The notes below the pieces were generated by a model, which ran no database searches, had not been told where the DNA came from, and worked only from the letters and a program-made list of their open reading frames with translations. From contig DHDT01000042.1 of NCBI GenBank assembly GCA_002399505.1, positions 6,862 to 35,502 of the forward strand: a stretch of DNA of 28,641 nt. Direction: 5' to 3'. The position numbers and the translations under genes were made by a program. The DNA comes from Caryophanales bacterium UBA4869 (lineage in GTDB: Bacteria > Bacillota_I > Bacilli_A > RFN20 > CAG-288). Of this stretch, positions 6,570 through 14,900 are shown in pieces (within the stretch, counting starts at the first letter, position 1; each line of letters starts with the position of its first letter).

Positions 6570-8828
6570 ATGAACGAAAATGAAAACACTGCTTATCAGG
6601 GATTCAAAGGACGTCTTTGGAAAGAAGAGATCAATGTACGACAGTTCATTCAGGATAACTACACTCCCTATGACGGAGATGAGTCTTTTTTAGAAGGTCC
6701 GACCAAAGCCACAGATCTGCTCTGGAATAAAGTTGCCTTTCTTCAGAAAGAAGAGAGAAGGAAAGGCGGAGTACTCGATATGGAGACTCATATCGTCTCT
6801 TCTCTGACTAGTTATGGCCCGGGCTATATCGATGAAAAACTCAAAGATTATGAGAAGATTGTCGGTCTTCAGACTGATAAGCCTTTAAAGCGTGCTTTCA
6901 TGCCCTATGGCGGAATAAAGATGGCTGAAGAAGCTTTGACAACATATGGATATACACCAGATCCTGAGTTGCACAAGATCTTCACCGAATACCATAAGAC
7001 TCATAATGACGGCGTCTTTGATGTTTATACTCCCGAGATGATGAAATGCCGTCATAACAAGATCATCACTGGTCTTCCAGATACCTATGGAAGAGGAAGA
7101 ATAGTAGGCGATTATCGCCGTATTGCTCTTTATGGCATCGATTGTCTTATCGCTGACAAGAAGAATGATTACGCTGAATCAACTGACGGAACTATGACTG
7201 ATGAAGTCATTCGTCTACGTGAGGAAATCAGCATGCAGGTCAGAGCCTTAGAAGACATGAAGAAGATGGCCAAAGCCTATGGATACGATATCTCCAAGCC
7301 AGCAAGAGACAGCCAAGAAGCTGTTCAGTGGCTGTATTTTGGATACTTGGCTGCCATCAAGACTCAAAACGGAGCGGCCATGTCAGTCGGCAGAATATCT
7401 ACATTCTTAGACATCTATATCCAGCGTGATCTCAAAGAGAACAAAATCACTGAGAAGGATGCTCAGGAATTGATTGATCATCTCGTCATGAAGTTCAGAA
7501 TGGTTAAATTTGCTCGTATTCCTTCCTATAACCAACTTTTCTCTGGAGACCCAGTATGGGCAACCTTGGAAGTAGCTGGAATGGGTGATGATGGAAGAAG
7601 CATGGTAACAAAGAACGATTTCCGTTTCCTCCACACTCTCGAGAATATGGGACCGGCTCCTGAACCTAACCTGACTGTCCTCTGGTCTTCAAGACTTCCA
7701 GACGGATTCAAAAAATATGCTTCTTTGATCTCTGTCAAAACTTCCTCAATTCAATATGAAAATGATGATATCATGCGCCCAGTATGGACGGATGACTATT
7801 CAATCTGCTGCTGTGTCTCAGCCACCCAGACTGGTAAGGAGATGCAGTTCTTCGGAGCCAGAGCCAACTTAGCCAAATGTCTTCTTTACGCCATCAACGG
7901 AGGCGTTGATGAAATGACTCATCAGCAAGTCGGCCCTTCCTATCAGCCTATCTCTTCCAAATACCTGAATTATGTTGAAGTACTCAGCAAATACGATATG
8001 ATGATGGACTGGCTGGCAGGAATCTATGTCAATACTCTCGATGCCATCCAATACATGCATGACAAATACTACTATGAAGCGGCTGAGATGTCTTTGATCG
8101 ACACTGATGTCAGACGTACCTTTGCAACCGGTATCGCCGGTTTCTCCCACGTCGTCGACTCTTTATGTGCAATCAAATATGCCAAGGTTGAAGCAATCAG
8201 AGATGAAAAAGGCATCACTGAGGACTTCAAGATCGAGGGAGATTTCCCCCGTTACGGAAATGACGACGACAGAGCCGATGATATCGCCATCAAGTTGCTC
8301 CACACTTTCATAACCAAGGTCAAGAAACATCATACTTATCGTAATTCCGAACCGACAACCTCAATTTTGACCATCACCTCCAATGTCGTCTACGGAAAAG
8401 CAACTGGCACTTTGCCAGACGGCAGAGAAGCCGGAAAACCTCTCTCTCCCGGTGCCAATCCCAGCTATGGCGCTGAACAAAACGGCTTATTGGCCTCTTT
8501 GAATTCAGTAGCTAAGCTCCCTTATGAATATGCTCTGGATGGTATCTCCAACACTCAGACTATTAATACCGGTGCCCTTGGCCATGACGATAATGAGAGA
8601 AAAGCTAATCTCTCTCAAGTATTAGATGGCTATTTCAATCAGGGAGCCCATCATCTCAATGTCAATGTCTTTGGCAAAGAAAAACTAATCGACTGCATGA
8701 ATCATCCTGACAAAGAAGAATACTCGAACTTCACTATCCGTGTCTCAGGATACGCAGTCAAGTTTATCGACCTGACTAAGGAACAGCAGCTGGATGTCAT
8801 TTCCAGAACCTGCCACGAAAGAATGTGA
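6570..8828 (+). CDS. pflB: Formate C-acetyltransferase (pyruvate formate-lyase)
   Basis: A 752-residue cytoplasmic glycyl-radical enzyme converting pyruvate and CoA to acetyl-CoA and formate under anaerobic conditions. Length matches the family. The catalytic cysteine pair lies in [10 protein letters not shown], as Cys414-Cys415 by alignment, preceded by an extra Cys413 where E. coli has Ala. The radical glycine is Gly727 in RVSGYAVKF, 25 residues from the C-terminus. A G-rich ribosome site (GGGGG, nine bases before the ATG) supports the start. The stop overlaps the start of the activase gene by four bases, so enzyme and activase are coupled. It marks the organism as a mixed-acid fermenter. 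An operator-like AAACGTTT sequence upstream suggests carbon control. Confidence 0.98.
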   Translation: MNENENTAYQGFKGRLWKEEINVRQFIQDNYTPYDGDESFLEGPTKATDLLWNKVAFLQKEERRKGGVLDMETHIVSSLTSYGPGYIDEKLKDYEKIVGLQTDKPLKRAFMPYGGIKMAEEALTTYGYTPDPELHKIFTEYHKTHNDGVFDVYTPEMMKCRHNKIITGLPDTYGRGRIVGDYRRIALYGIDCLIADKKNDYAESTDGTMTDEVIRLREEISMQVRALEDMKKMAKAYGYDISKPARDSQEAVQWLYFGYLAAIKTQNGAAMSVGRISTFLDIYIQRDLKENKITEKDAQELIDHLVMKFRMVKFARIPSYNQLFSGDPVWATLEVAGMGDDGRSMVTKNDFRFLHTLENMGPAPEPNLTVLWSSRLPDGFKKYASLISVKTSSIQYENDDIMRPVWTDDYSICCCVSATQTGKEMQFFGARANLAKCLLYAINGGVDEMTHQQVGPSYQPISSKYLNYVEVLSKYDMMMDWLAGIYVNTLDAIQYMHDKYYYEAAEMSLIDTDVRRTFATGIAGFSHVVDSLCAIKYAKVEAIRDEKGITEDFKIEGDFPRYGNDDDRADDIAIKLLHTFITKVKKHHTYRNSEPTTSILTITSNVVYGKATGTLPDGREAGKPLSPGANPSYGAEQNGLLASLNSVAKLPYEYALDGISNTQTINTGALGHDDNERKANLSQVLDGYFNQGAHHLNVNVFGKEKLIDCMNHPDKEEYSNFTIRVSGYAVKFIDLTKEQQLDVISRTCHERM

Positions 8829-9583
8829 AAGAAGCAATAGGCTATTATCAATCCATAGAATCATTCGCCTTAGTGGACGGGCCTGGTGTCAGATCCATCC
8901 TCTTTTTGCAAGGCTGCAATATGAGATGCCTGTTCTGTCATAATCCGGATACCTGGAATCTGAAAAACGGCAAACCCATCACTGCAAGAGAAGCTCTGGA
9001 CCTGCTCATCCGCTACAAGCCCTACTGGGCCGATCACGGCGGAATAACGATATCAGGAGGAGAGCCTCTTCTCCAGATGGATTTTCTGATTGAATTCTGC
9101 CGACTGGCCAAGGAAAACAATATCACGACTGTTATCGACACAGCCGGAGAACCTTTCTGTTTAGATGAACCATTTTTCGGTAAATTCAAGGAACTCCTAA
9201 AATATACCAACCTCATCATGCTGGATATAAAATGTTTCGACAATGACAGGCATATACAGCTGACTGGAAAGACGAATGAGAACATCATCGACATGTTCTG
9301 CTATCTTTCTTCTGTCAGTTTCCCCATCTGGATCAGACAGGTTCTCCTGCCTTCCTATACCGATGATGAGGAAATTTTGAAACAGACTGGTCAGTTTATT
9401 GAGTCTCTTTCCAATGTAAGAAGAGTCGAAGTCCTTCCTTATCATACTTTGGGAATCCCAAAATATGACAGACTGGGGATTCCCTACAGATTAAAAGGAA
9501 TAGAACCTCCCTCAAAAGAAAGCATCAAAAAAGCAGAGACACTATTGAAAACAAAGAACTATCAAGACTATCTGTCTGACTGA
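8825..9583 (+). CDS. pflA: Pyruvate formate-lyase activating enzyme (radical SAM)
   Basis: A 252-residue radical-SAM enzyme that abstracts hydrogen from the PFL glycine using S-adenosylmethionine and a [4Fe-4S] cluster. The cluster motif is GCNMRCLFC (Cys31, Cys35, Cys38) and the SAM-binding GGEP motif is at 78-81, as expected for PflA. Translation starts at a GTG embedded in the end of pflB (the four-base GTGA overlap), so expression depends on coupling to pflB. The stop codon directly abuts the stop of the convergent acetyltransferase-like gene with no bases between. No terminator is therefore present between the two transcripts. Confidence 0.96.
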   Translation: MKEAIGYYQSIESFALVDGPGVRSILFLQGCNMRCLFCHNPDTWNLKNGKPITAREALDLLIRYKPYWADHGGITISGGEPLLQMDFLIEFCRLAKENNITTVIDTAGEPFCLDEPFFGKFKELLKYTNLIMLDIKCFDNDRHIQLTGKTNENIIDMFCYLSSVSFPIWIRQVLLPSYTDDEEILKQTGQFIESLSNVRRVEVLPYHTLGIPKYDRLGIPYRLKGIEPPSKESIKKAETLLKTKNYQDYLSD

Positions 9584-10249
9584 CTACTTGAGATAAAACG
9601 AGGCGTCAGAGCAGTAAGAGCGGAGATTATTGAAACAGTCAGAAAGAGGAAAACCGTCTACTAAAGTATGACTGACGGTAATATTGACTACCACATGGTA
9701 TAATCCGTCTTCTTTCTTCATGTACTTGCCAATGACGATTCTAGGCACAGACATGCTTTCATAGTTTTTGGCAGGAATCGGATGATTCATGGAGATGAAA
9801 TCAATCATCGGATTGTCCGAACAATAGATGACGTCAGTTCTTTTCGAAAATGAATCAGTGTTGAGCTCATCGCTTACTTTTTGCTTCTTCAAAGAATCGA
9901 TGCTGTTTCTCACTGCCTTATAAAAGCCCTGATAATCATCTGCCAATTCACATCCGCCGTTTTGATAGACGCCTTCATCAGACATGACAGTATAGGAAGG
10001 ATTGATTTTATCATAGAGATATACGTGTCCGTCTTCTTCTCTAAGTCTCATCTCCGGAACGGAATTGACAGCCTTGATTATCAGATAAAGGAAAGCGATA
10101 AAGAATGATTCTTTCCTTTCTTTGCATATCTTGACAACCTTATCTATATTGATATCAACATTGAAACCATAAGTGGGATCAGGAAAAGTATGAAACCAAT
10201 TGTATTGATTTCTTTTCTTATAAACCTTCATGTCTATTTCTGTTTTCAT
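9584..10249 (-). CDS. Chloramphenicol acetyltransferase-like acyltransferase (CatA fold)
   Basis: 221 residues from the ATG at 10249; an in-frame TTG at 10264 has no ribosome site. The size is normal for trimeric CAT enzymes, which transfer acetyl from acetyl-CoA to a hydroxyl. The catalytic motif is SHTLVDGF (His194, Asp198, equivalent to CAT His195 and Asp199). CSDNPM keeps a Ser (Ser144) matching CAT Ser148, and YDKINPSYTV matches the CatA segment WDSVHPCYTV. In the PRIVIGKY segment, Val172 replaces the Thr174 that assists transition-state binding in known CATs. By-eye alignment cannot tell whether chloramphenicol is the substrate. It lies in an accessory stretch with transposase remnants and is convergent with pflA at zero distance. 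Confidence 0.8.
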   Translation of the reverse strand: MKTEIDMKVYKKRNQYNWFHTFPDPTYGFNVDINIDKVVKICKERKESFFIAFLYLIIKAVNSVPEMRLREEDGHVYLYDKINPSYTVMSDEGVYQNGGCELADDYQGFYKAVRNSIDSLKKQKVSDELNTDSFSKRTDVIYCSDNPMIDFISMNHPIPAKNYESMSVPRIVIGKYMKKEDGLYHVVVNITVSHTLVDGFPLSDCFNNLRSYCSDASFYLK

Positions 10250-10310
10250 TTTTAATTCTCGCAATTGATTTTAATCTATTAATAAATAAAGGTAAAGAAA
10301 GAGAAGACTA

Positions 10311-10338
10311 TTTATACTTCTTCATAGAAGAATAACAA
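10311..10338 (-). promoter_or_regulatory. Promoter of the CAT-like gene with an inverted repeat in its spacer
   Basis: On the minus strand TTGTTA (10338-10333) and TATAAA (10316-10311) are spaced by 16 bases. The spacer holds a perfect inverted repeat TTCTTC-ATA-GAAGAA (10318-10332), the position of a classical repressor operator. The leader would be about 55 bases. Confidence 0.45.
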
Positions 10339-10482
10339 TTGAGCCTAAATGAATTGAGCGAAAGAATTTTAAATTACTCAGTTAGTGATTCATAGTAATT
10401 ATTCACAGCATTTGGAAATAAGAATTCATTTTCTTTTCATCTTTAAATCACCGTTTTGGGAATTAACAAAGTAATTGAAGTT

Positions 10483-10572
10483 CTATGGAATATGGTCTAG
10501 TAGTTCGAATGCCCTTTCCTTTTCAAGTAATGAAAGCTTTTTGCAATTTACTAAATCGAATGATTTAAACAC
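10483..10572 (-). pseudogene. Possible N-terminal fragment of a transposase
   Basis: A 29-residue frame beginning at GTG 10572 and ending at a TAG. It contains LSLLEKERAFELLDHIP, which resembles the helical N-terminus of zinc-ribbon transposases. It lies downstream of the zinc-ribbon remnant on the same strand, so it would be a second broken copy or a rearranged piece. Recognition is weak. Confidence 0.3.
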
Positions 10573-10654
10573 TTATTAATAGGATTTTGTATGTGATATT
10601 GCTTTTTGCCGAAAATCATTTCTCCGTTACAGCATGACTTATTGCTATCATTGA

Positions 10655-10910
10655 TTATAAAGACATTTTGGTCGTTGAACCATTGCTCTTATAGATAATT
10701 AGATGTTTGCGAAGATCTTTTCGGTCTTTGAATACATCTCTGTTTTCCGGCTTTGGTCTTTCCGTTCTTCTTGATGTCGGTGGCTCCGCAGTGAGGGCAG
10801 CAGCAAAAATCGTTCGCATGAAAGGTGCGGCCGTCAAAAGACTTGATACATGAATCTATAACTTTTTTCTTCTTTTCGGACAGTTCAGGAATCGGAATTG
10901 AAGGGAATTG
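10655..10910 (-). pseudogene. Decayed IS transposase, N-terminal zinc-ribbon remnant
   Basis: In one minus-strand frame (10910 to 10689) the product contains PIPELSEKKKKVIDSC, a HANDF segment and then CPHCGATDIKKNGKTKAG. The last is the first half of the zinc ribbon that opens IS1595-type and related transposases. After GKQR the similarity moves to the neighbouring frame (VFKDRKDLRKH, near 10735), where both cysteines of the expected CKDC pair are replaced. The frame opens straight after a stop codon and has no start. The frameshift, lost ligands, missing start and missing catalytic domain mark it as a dead remnant. No terminal inverted repeats or target duplication could be defined. Confidence 0.55.
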
Positions 10911-11080
10911 TTATATTGTCATCATGGCGGACTCTTGAACAGTCACAATGTAACGGGAAGATTATACTGCTTATAAGTCAGACAGCAACATTTTGGTTTA
11001 TCCTTCTCTATTGTTTTGATACAAAGCAGAATGAATTGGCATATAAAAAGCTGATGCTTTTGTTATCAGATAACTCAACC

Positions 11081-11503
11081 TTATTGTTTATCTTCTTTTC
11101 GATCAAAGGGTTTGTTGAATGAACCTATCTCGATTAAATTTCCTTCTGGGTCAGCGATATAACAAGTCCTTTGCCCCCAGGGCTCGGTTGTCGGTTCTAG
11201 TACTCCTGTAGCGCCTTTTGAAGTTACTTCTTTATAACAAGCATCGACTTCTTCAAACGTATCCACATAAAGGGCGAATTCAAAGTGACCGTTCAAACCT
11301 TTCAAGTACTCGTATTTATGAGAGGTCATCTTCTCAAAGTCATTTCTTCTATACAGCATAAACAGAGTTCCGTCTTTAATCAGATAGACGTTCTCGGCAT
11401 CTTCACTTTCCTTTATCTCAAACCCCAATACATCTCTATAGAATCTGACCATCGTCGGCATATCTTTGACGAATAGGCCGAATCCATCAAGTCTGGTTTT
11501 CAT
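11081..11503 (-). CDS. VOC-superfamily protein (glyoxalase/bleomycin-resistance/dioxygenase fold)
   Basis: 140 residues from the ATG at 11503, which has GGAAGGA nine bases upstream; the open frame continues seven codons further without a ribosome site. The fold signature is two beta-alpha-beta-beta-beta units. The first starts with the FGLFVKDMPTMVRFYRDVLG segment, and the second contains FEFALYVDTFEEVDACY and ends CYIADPEGNLIEIGSF. The Glu in NLIEIGSF is at the usual C-terminal metal-ligand position. The first-strand ligand, often His, is not obvious, so metal use is uncertain. Members range from glyoxalases and fosfomycin or bleomycin resistance proteins to uncharacterised enzymes; substrate cannot be assigned. 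A run of GTCATA-type repeats covers its promoter region. Confidence 0.82.
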   Translation of the reverse strand: MKTRLDGFGLFVKDMPTMVRFYRDVLGFEIKESEDAENVYLIKDGTLFMLYRRNDFEKMTSHKYEYLKGLNGHFEFALYVDTFEEVDACYKEVTSKGATGVLEPTTEPWGQRTCYIADPEGNLIEIGSFNKPFDRKEDKQ

Positions 11504-11535
11504 ATTGTAGTTTCCTTCCATCAATTACTTTTTTA

Positions 11536-11600
11536 GTCATACCCAAACACTCATTTTGGGATATGACAGCAAGTACCATTATACCTGATTTTGTCATACC
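11536..11600 (-). promoter_or_regulatory. VOC gene control region: TATAAT box and three GGTATGAC-like sites
   Basis: A perfect TATAAT lies on the minus strand at 11583-11578, but no good -35 box is present. GTCATACC occurs at 11593-11600. A near-perfect inverted repeat lies downstream, with GTCATACCCAAA (11536-11547) opposite TTTGGGATATGAC (11555-11567). Sites flanking the -10 box on both sides suggest binding by a dedicated regulator. Confidence 0.45.
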
Positions 11601-11842
11601 ATAATTTTTTCAACATTCTTCTCAGATAGACTTGATAATACTCAGGAGTGTTTTCCTAATGGTTGAATTGTTTGTAATGGCATCGATAAAAAATTGAATT
11701 ATATTTAAAACATAGTCTACATCTCCGGATGGAAAAATGGTTTTTATTATATTCAGTGGAAAACTCAAGGCCGTTCAAGCCCAGCATACTCTTATACTTT
11801 CCATTAAGAACCAATTTAATGTCTAAACTAAAAAGCAGAAAT

Positions 11843-11869
11843 AAAAAAGCCTCAATATTACATTGAAGC
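11843..11869 (-). terminator. Terminator behind tRNA-Gly and the rpo operon
   Basis: On the minus strand an 8-bp stem GCTTCAAT/ATTGAGGC (one G-T pair) with a five-base loop is followed by six T. It lies 13 bases after the tRNA CCA end. Confidence 0.82.
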
Positions 11870-11882
11870 AATTATATGTCTA

Positions 11883-11956
11883 TGGAGCGGCCAACGGGAA
11901 TCGGACCCGCGTATGCAGCTTGGGAAGCTACCGTTCTGCCACTGAACTATGGCCGC
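11883..11956 (-). tRNA. tRNA-Gly (CCC) with C at T-loop position 55
   Basis: A 74-base cloverleaf with acceptor GCGGCCA/TGGCCGC, discriminator T and encoded CCA. The D-arm is GTTC-AGTGGCA-GAAC. The anticodon stem GTAGC/GCTGC encloses TTCCCAA, giving anticodon CCC (11924-11922), which reads GGG. The T-arm GCGGG-TCCGATT-CCCGT has C in place of U55, exactly as in the initiator tRNA of this window. The gene begins seven bases after the rpoC terminator hairpin and has no visible promoter of its own, so it is probably made by read-through of the rpo operon and processed. Confidence 0.93.
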
Positions 11957-11990
11957 AAACAAAGTCAGGCCCCGAACAAAAGGGCCTGAC
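11957..11990 (-). terminator. Terminator after rpoC (leaky or processing hairpin)
   Basis: A perfect 9-bp stem GTCAGGCCC/GGGCCTGAC with a nine-base loop is followed by TTTGTTT, immediately before the tRNA-Gly 5' end. It starts 10 bases after the rpoC stop. The interrupted T run and the promoterless tRNA suggest partial termination. Confidence 0.75.
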
Positions 11991-11999
11991 TTAAGATAC

Positions 12000-14900
12000 T
12001 TACTTCAGAAGCTGATTGGAATCATCGCTAGGAGCGACAGGCGGGATAGGGGCGTTTTCAGGATCTTGATCGTTTGGGAAGTTTCCTTCCTCATCTTCAT
12101 CATCAAGAGGGATGAGAGGTTTAAGACCAGTACCGGCAGGGATAAGCTTGCCGATCATGACGTTCTCCTTGAGACCACGTAAGTAATCGACCTTGCCCTT
12201 GATGGCAGCATCGGTTAAGACGCGAGTGGTTTCCTGGAAGGAAGCAGAGCTTAAGAAGGAGTCGGTGTCCAAAGCAGCCTTGGTGATACCCATGACAACA
12301 GGACGGCCGACAGCCGGGTTACCGGCATGAGCCAAGACCTTCTGGTTCTTTTCAGTGAATTCGACAGGGTTGACCTTCTGACCAGGAAGCATATCGGTAT
12401 TGCCGGAGTTGATGATAAGGAGACGGTTAGTCATCTGACGGACAATGATTTCGAGATGCTTATCGGCAATCGGAATATTGTTACCGGCATAAACAGCCTT
12501 GACTTCCTTGATGAGGTAGTTTCTGACAGTGGCGAGGTTAGTGCACTCAAGAAGTTCCTTAGGATTGATATGACCCTTAGTCAAAGCCTGACCGGCGACA
12601 ACTGTGTCACCGACTCTGACAGTCGGGACAGCATTAGGATAATCGTTGTAAGTCTTTTCTTCTAGATCATTGCGGATGAGGAAACTATGTTTAGTTCCCT
12701 TATCCTGGATATCGACAACTACACCACTGATAGTGGTGATGGTAGCCAGATCCTTGGTCTTAGGATTACGTACTTCAAGCAATTCCTGGACACGAGGGAG
12801 ACCGGTAGTGATATCCTTCTGACCGGCGACACCGCCAGTGTGGAAGTTCTTAAGAGTAAGCTGAGTGCCAGGTTCACCGATGGACTGAGCAGCCATGATG
12901 CCGACAGTATCGCCGATAGCGGCTAACTGACCGGTAGCGAGGTTACGTCCATAGCAGTGGATGCAGACGCCATCAGTGGATTCGCAGGTGAGAAGTGATC
13001 TGATTTCGACGGAAGTGATGCCGGCTGCGACAACCTTGCCAGCCAACTCTTCGTCCATGAAGGTATTTTCAGGAACGATGATTTCACCGGTTTTGGGATC
13101 GACGATGTCATGCATCGAGAATCTTCCGACCAGACGATCATAGAGAGAGCAGATAAGAGCATTGCTGTTAGTCTCATCTCTCAGCTCAGTGACAGTCAAA
13201 CCGCTGTTGCAGTGGCAGTCTTCTTCACGGATGACGACGTTATGGGAGACATCGACCAAACGTCTGGTAAGATAACCAGAGTCGGCAGTCTTCAAAGCGG
13301 TATCGGATCCGTTCTTACGGGTACCATGAGTGGAAGTGAAGTATTCGGAGACGGAAAGACCATCAGCGTAGCAGGAGGTGATAGGTACTTCGATAGTACG
13401 TCCGGCAGCGTCGACCATGCAGCCCTTCATACCGATCAACTGCATGTAGTTATCATGAGAGCCACGGGCTCCAGATTCCATCATCATGAACATCGGGTTA
13501 CGAGGAGCATCAGCCATACGCTTATCGAGCATGCTGTTGATATCGTGATCCTTGACATTTCCCCAATACTTGATAACAGCATCGTGACGCTGTTCTTCAG
13601 TGAAGAAGCCTAAGTCAAACATCTGATCGATATGTTCTACATCCTTCATACCCTTCTCATAGAGGTTATCACGGCCCTTGAGAGGCTCGATATCATCAAG
13701 AGAGATGGTAAGTCCGGATTTAGTGCAGTAATCGAAGCCCTGGTTCTTGAAGGCATCCATAATATGAGCGGTTTTGACAGCTCCGTACTTTCTGAATACG
13801 AAGTCCATCATAGTCTCGATGCCCTTCTTGTTGATAGGTGCACGTAAAGGCTGGATGTGAGCATATTCCTTGAAGACATCAAAGTCATCTCCGTCATGGA
13901 ACTTGCCGGCCTTGATGACAGCATCATAAGCCGATTTGACAGTGACAAAGAATTCATCAGGAGTAGCTGAGAAGTTCTTGACATAATCACCCTTGGCAGA
14001 TTTGGCACCCTTGACAGGGAAGTTGATGTAGGGGAAGTCGGCGGGGAAGATAGAGTTGAAGATAAGCTTTCCGACTGTGGTGAAGATATAAGACTTGAGC
14101 TGAGTCTCAGAAAGACAGCCCTTGCCTAAGCGCTTGGCCGGGACAAAGATTCTGGTTCTGAGAGTGAGAAGTCCGTTTTCGTAAGCCAAGATGGCAGTGT
14201 CGATATCGGAGAAAACCTTTCCTTCGTATTTCTGATAAGAAGTGAACTTATCAGCCATGACAGTATCGTTTCTCTTGGTGTAGTACTTGACATACATCTG
14301 ATCAAGAGCGATATCGTCTTCCAAAGTGAGATAGTAGTTTCCGAAAATCATATCCTGAGAAGGAACGCAGATCGGTTTGCCGTCACTGGGCTTGAGAATG
14401 TTCTTGTTGGCGATCATCAAGGTCATGGCTTCAGCCTGGGCCTGACGGGAAAGCGGAACGTGGACAGCCATCTGGTCACCATCGAAGTCGGCGTTGAATC
14501 CAGGGCAGACAAGAGGATGTAAACGGATAGCCTTGCCGTCGATTAAGATAGGACGGAAAGCCTGAATACCAAGACGGTGAAGAGTAGGAGCACGGTTGAG
14601 AAGGACAGGATGGTTCTTGGCGATGAATTCGATGGCGTCAAAGACGCGAGGATCCATAGCGGCAATCAATTCATCGGCCTGACGCTGAGAAGTGACATTG
14701 AGTTCCTTGTTCTTCAAAAGGTAGCTGGCGATGAAAGGACGGAAAAGCTGAACGGCCATCTCACGAGGCAGACCGCATTCATCCATATTGAGAGTCGGAC
14801 CGACAGCAATAACTGAACGTCCGGAATAGTCGACACGCTTTCCTAACAAGTTCATACGGAAACGTCCCTGTTTGCCCTTTAAAGTAGAGGACAAAGACTT

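Larger units (their letters stand above)
10250..11080. other. Gene-poor stretch with transposase debris
   Basis: About 830 bases between the CAT-like and VOC genes. It holds the CAT promoter (10311-10338) and two minus-strand fragments of a decayed transposase (10483-10572 and 10655-10910). The remainder has short, interrupted frames on both strands with no recognisable motif. An open plus-strand frame at 10898-11122 overlaps the end of the VOC gene and has no ribosome site. Confidence 0.55.
11504..11882. other. Non-coding stretch between the VOC gene and tRNA-Gly
   Basis: It carries the VOC promoter with its repeats (11536-11600) and the terminator behind tRNA-Gly. A minus-strand frame at 11656-11871 starts inside that terminator hairpin, has no ribosome site and matches nothing known, so I do not call it a gene. 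Confidence 0.5.

Noticed and set aside
10898..11122. 74-residue plus-strand frame in the accessory stretch
   Set aside because: No ribosome site, no recognisable motif, and it overlaps the end of the VOC gene and the transposase remnant.
11656..11871. 71-residue minus-strand frame before tRNA-Gly's downstream region
   Set aside because: It starts inside the terminator hairpin and has no ribosome site or recognisable family.
12327..13613. Several long plus-strand frames opposite rpoC, and similar ones opposite rpoB
   Set aside because: They are antisense shadows produced by biased codon use in the highly expressed rpo genes.
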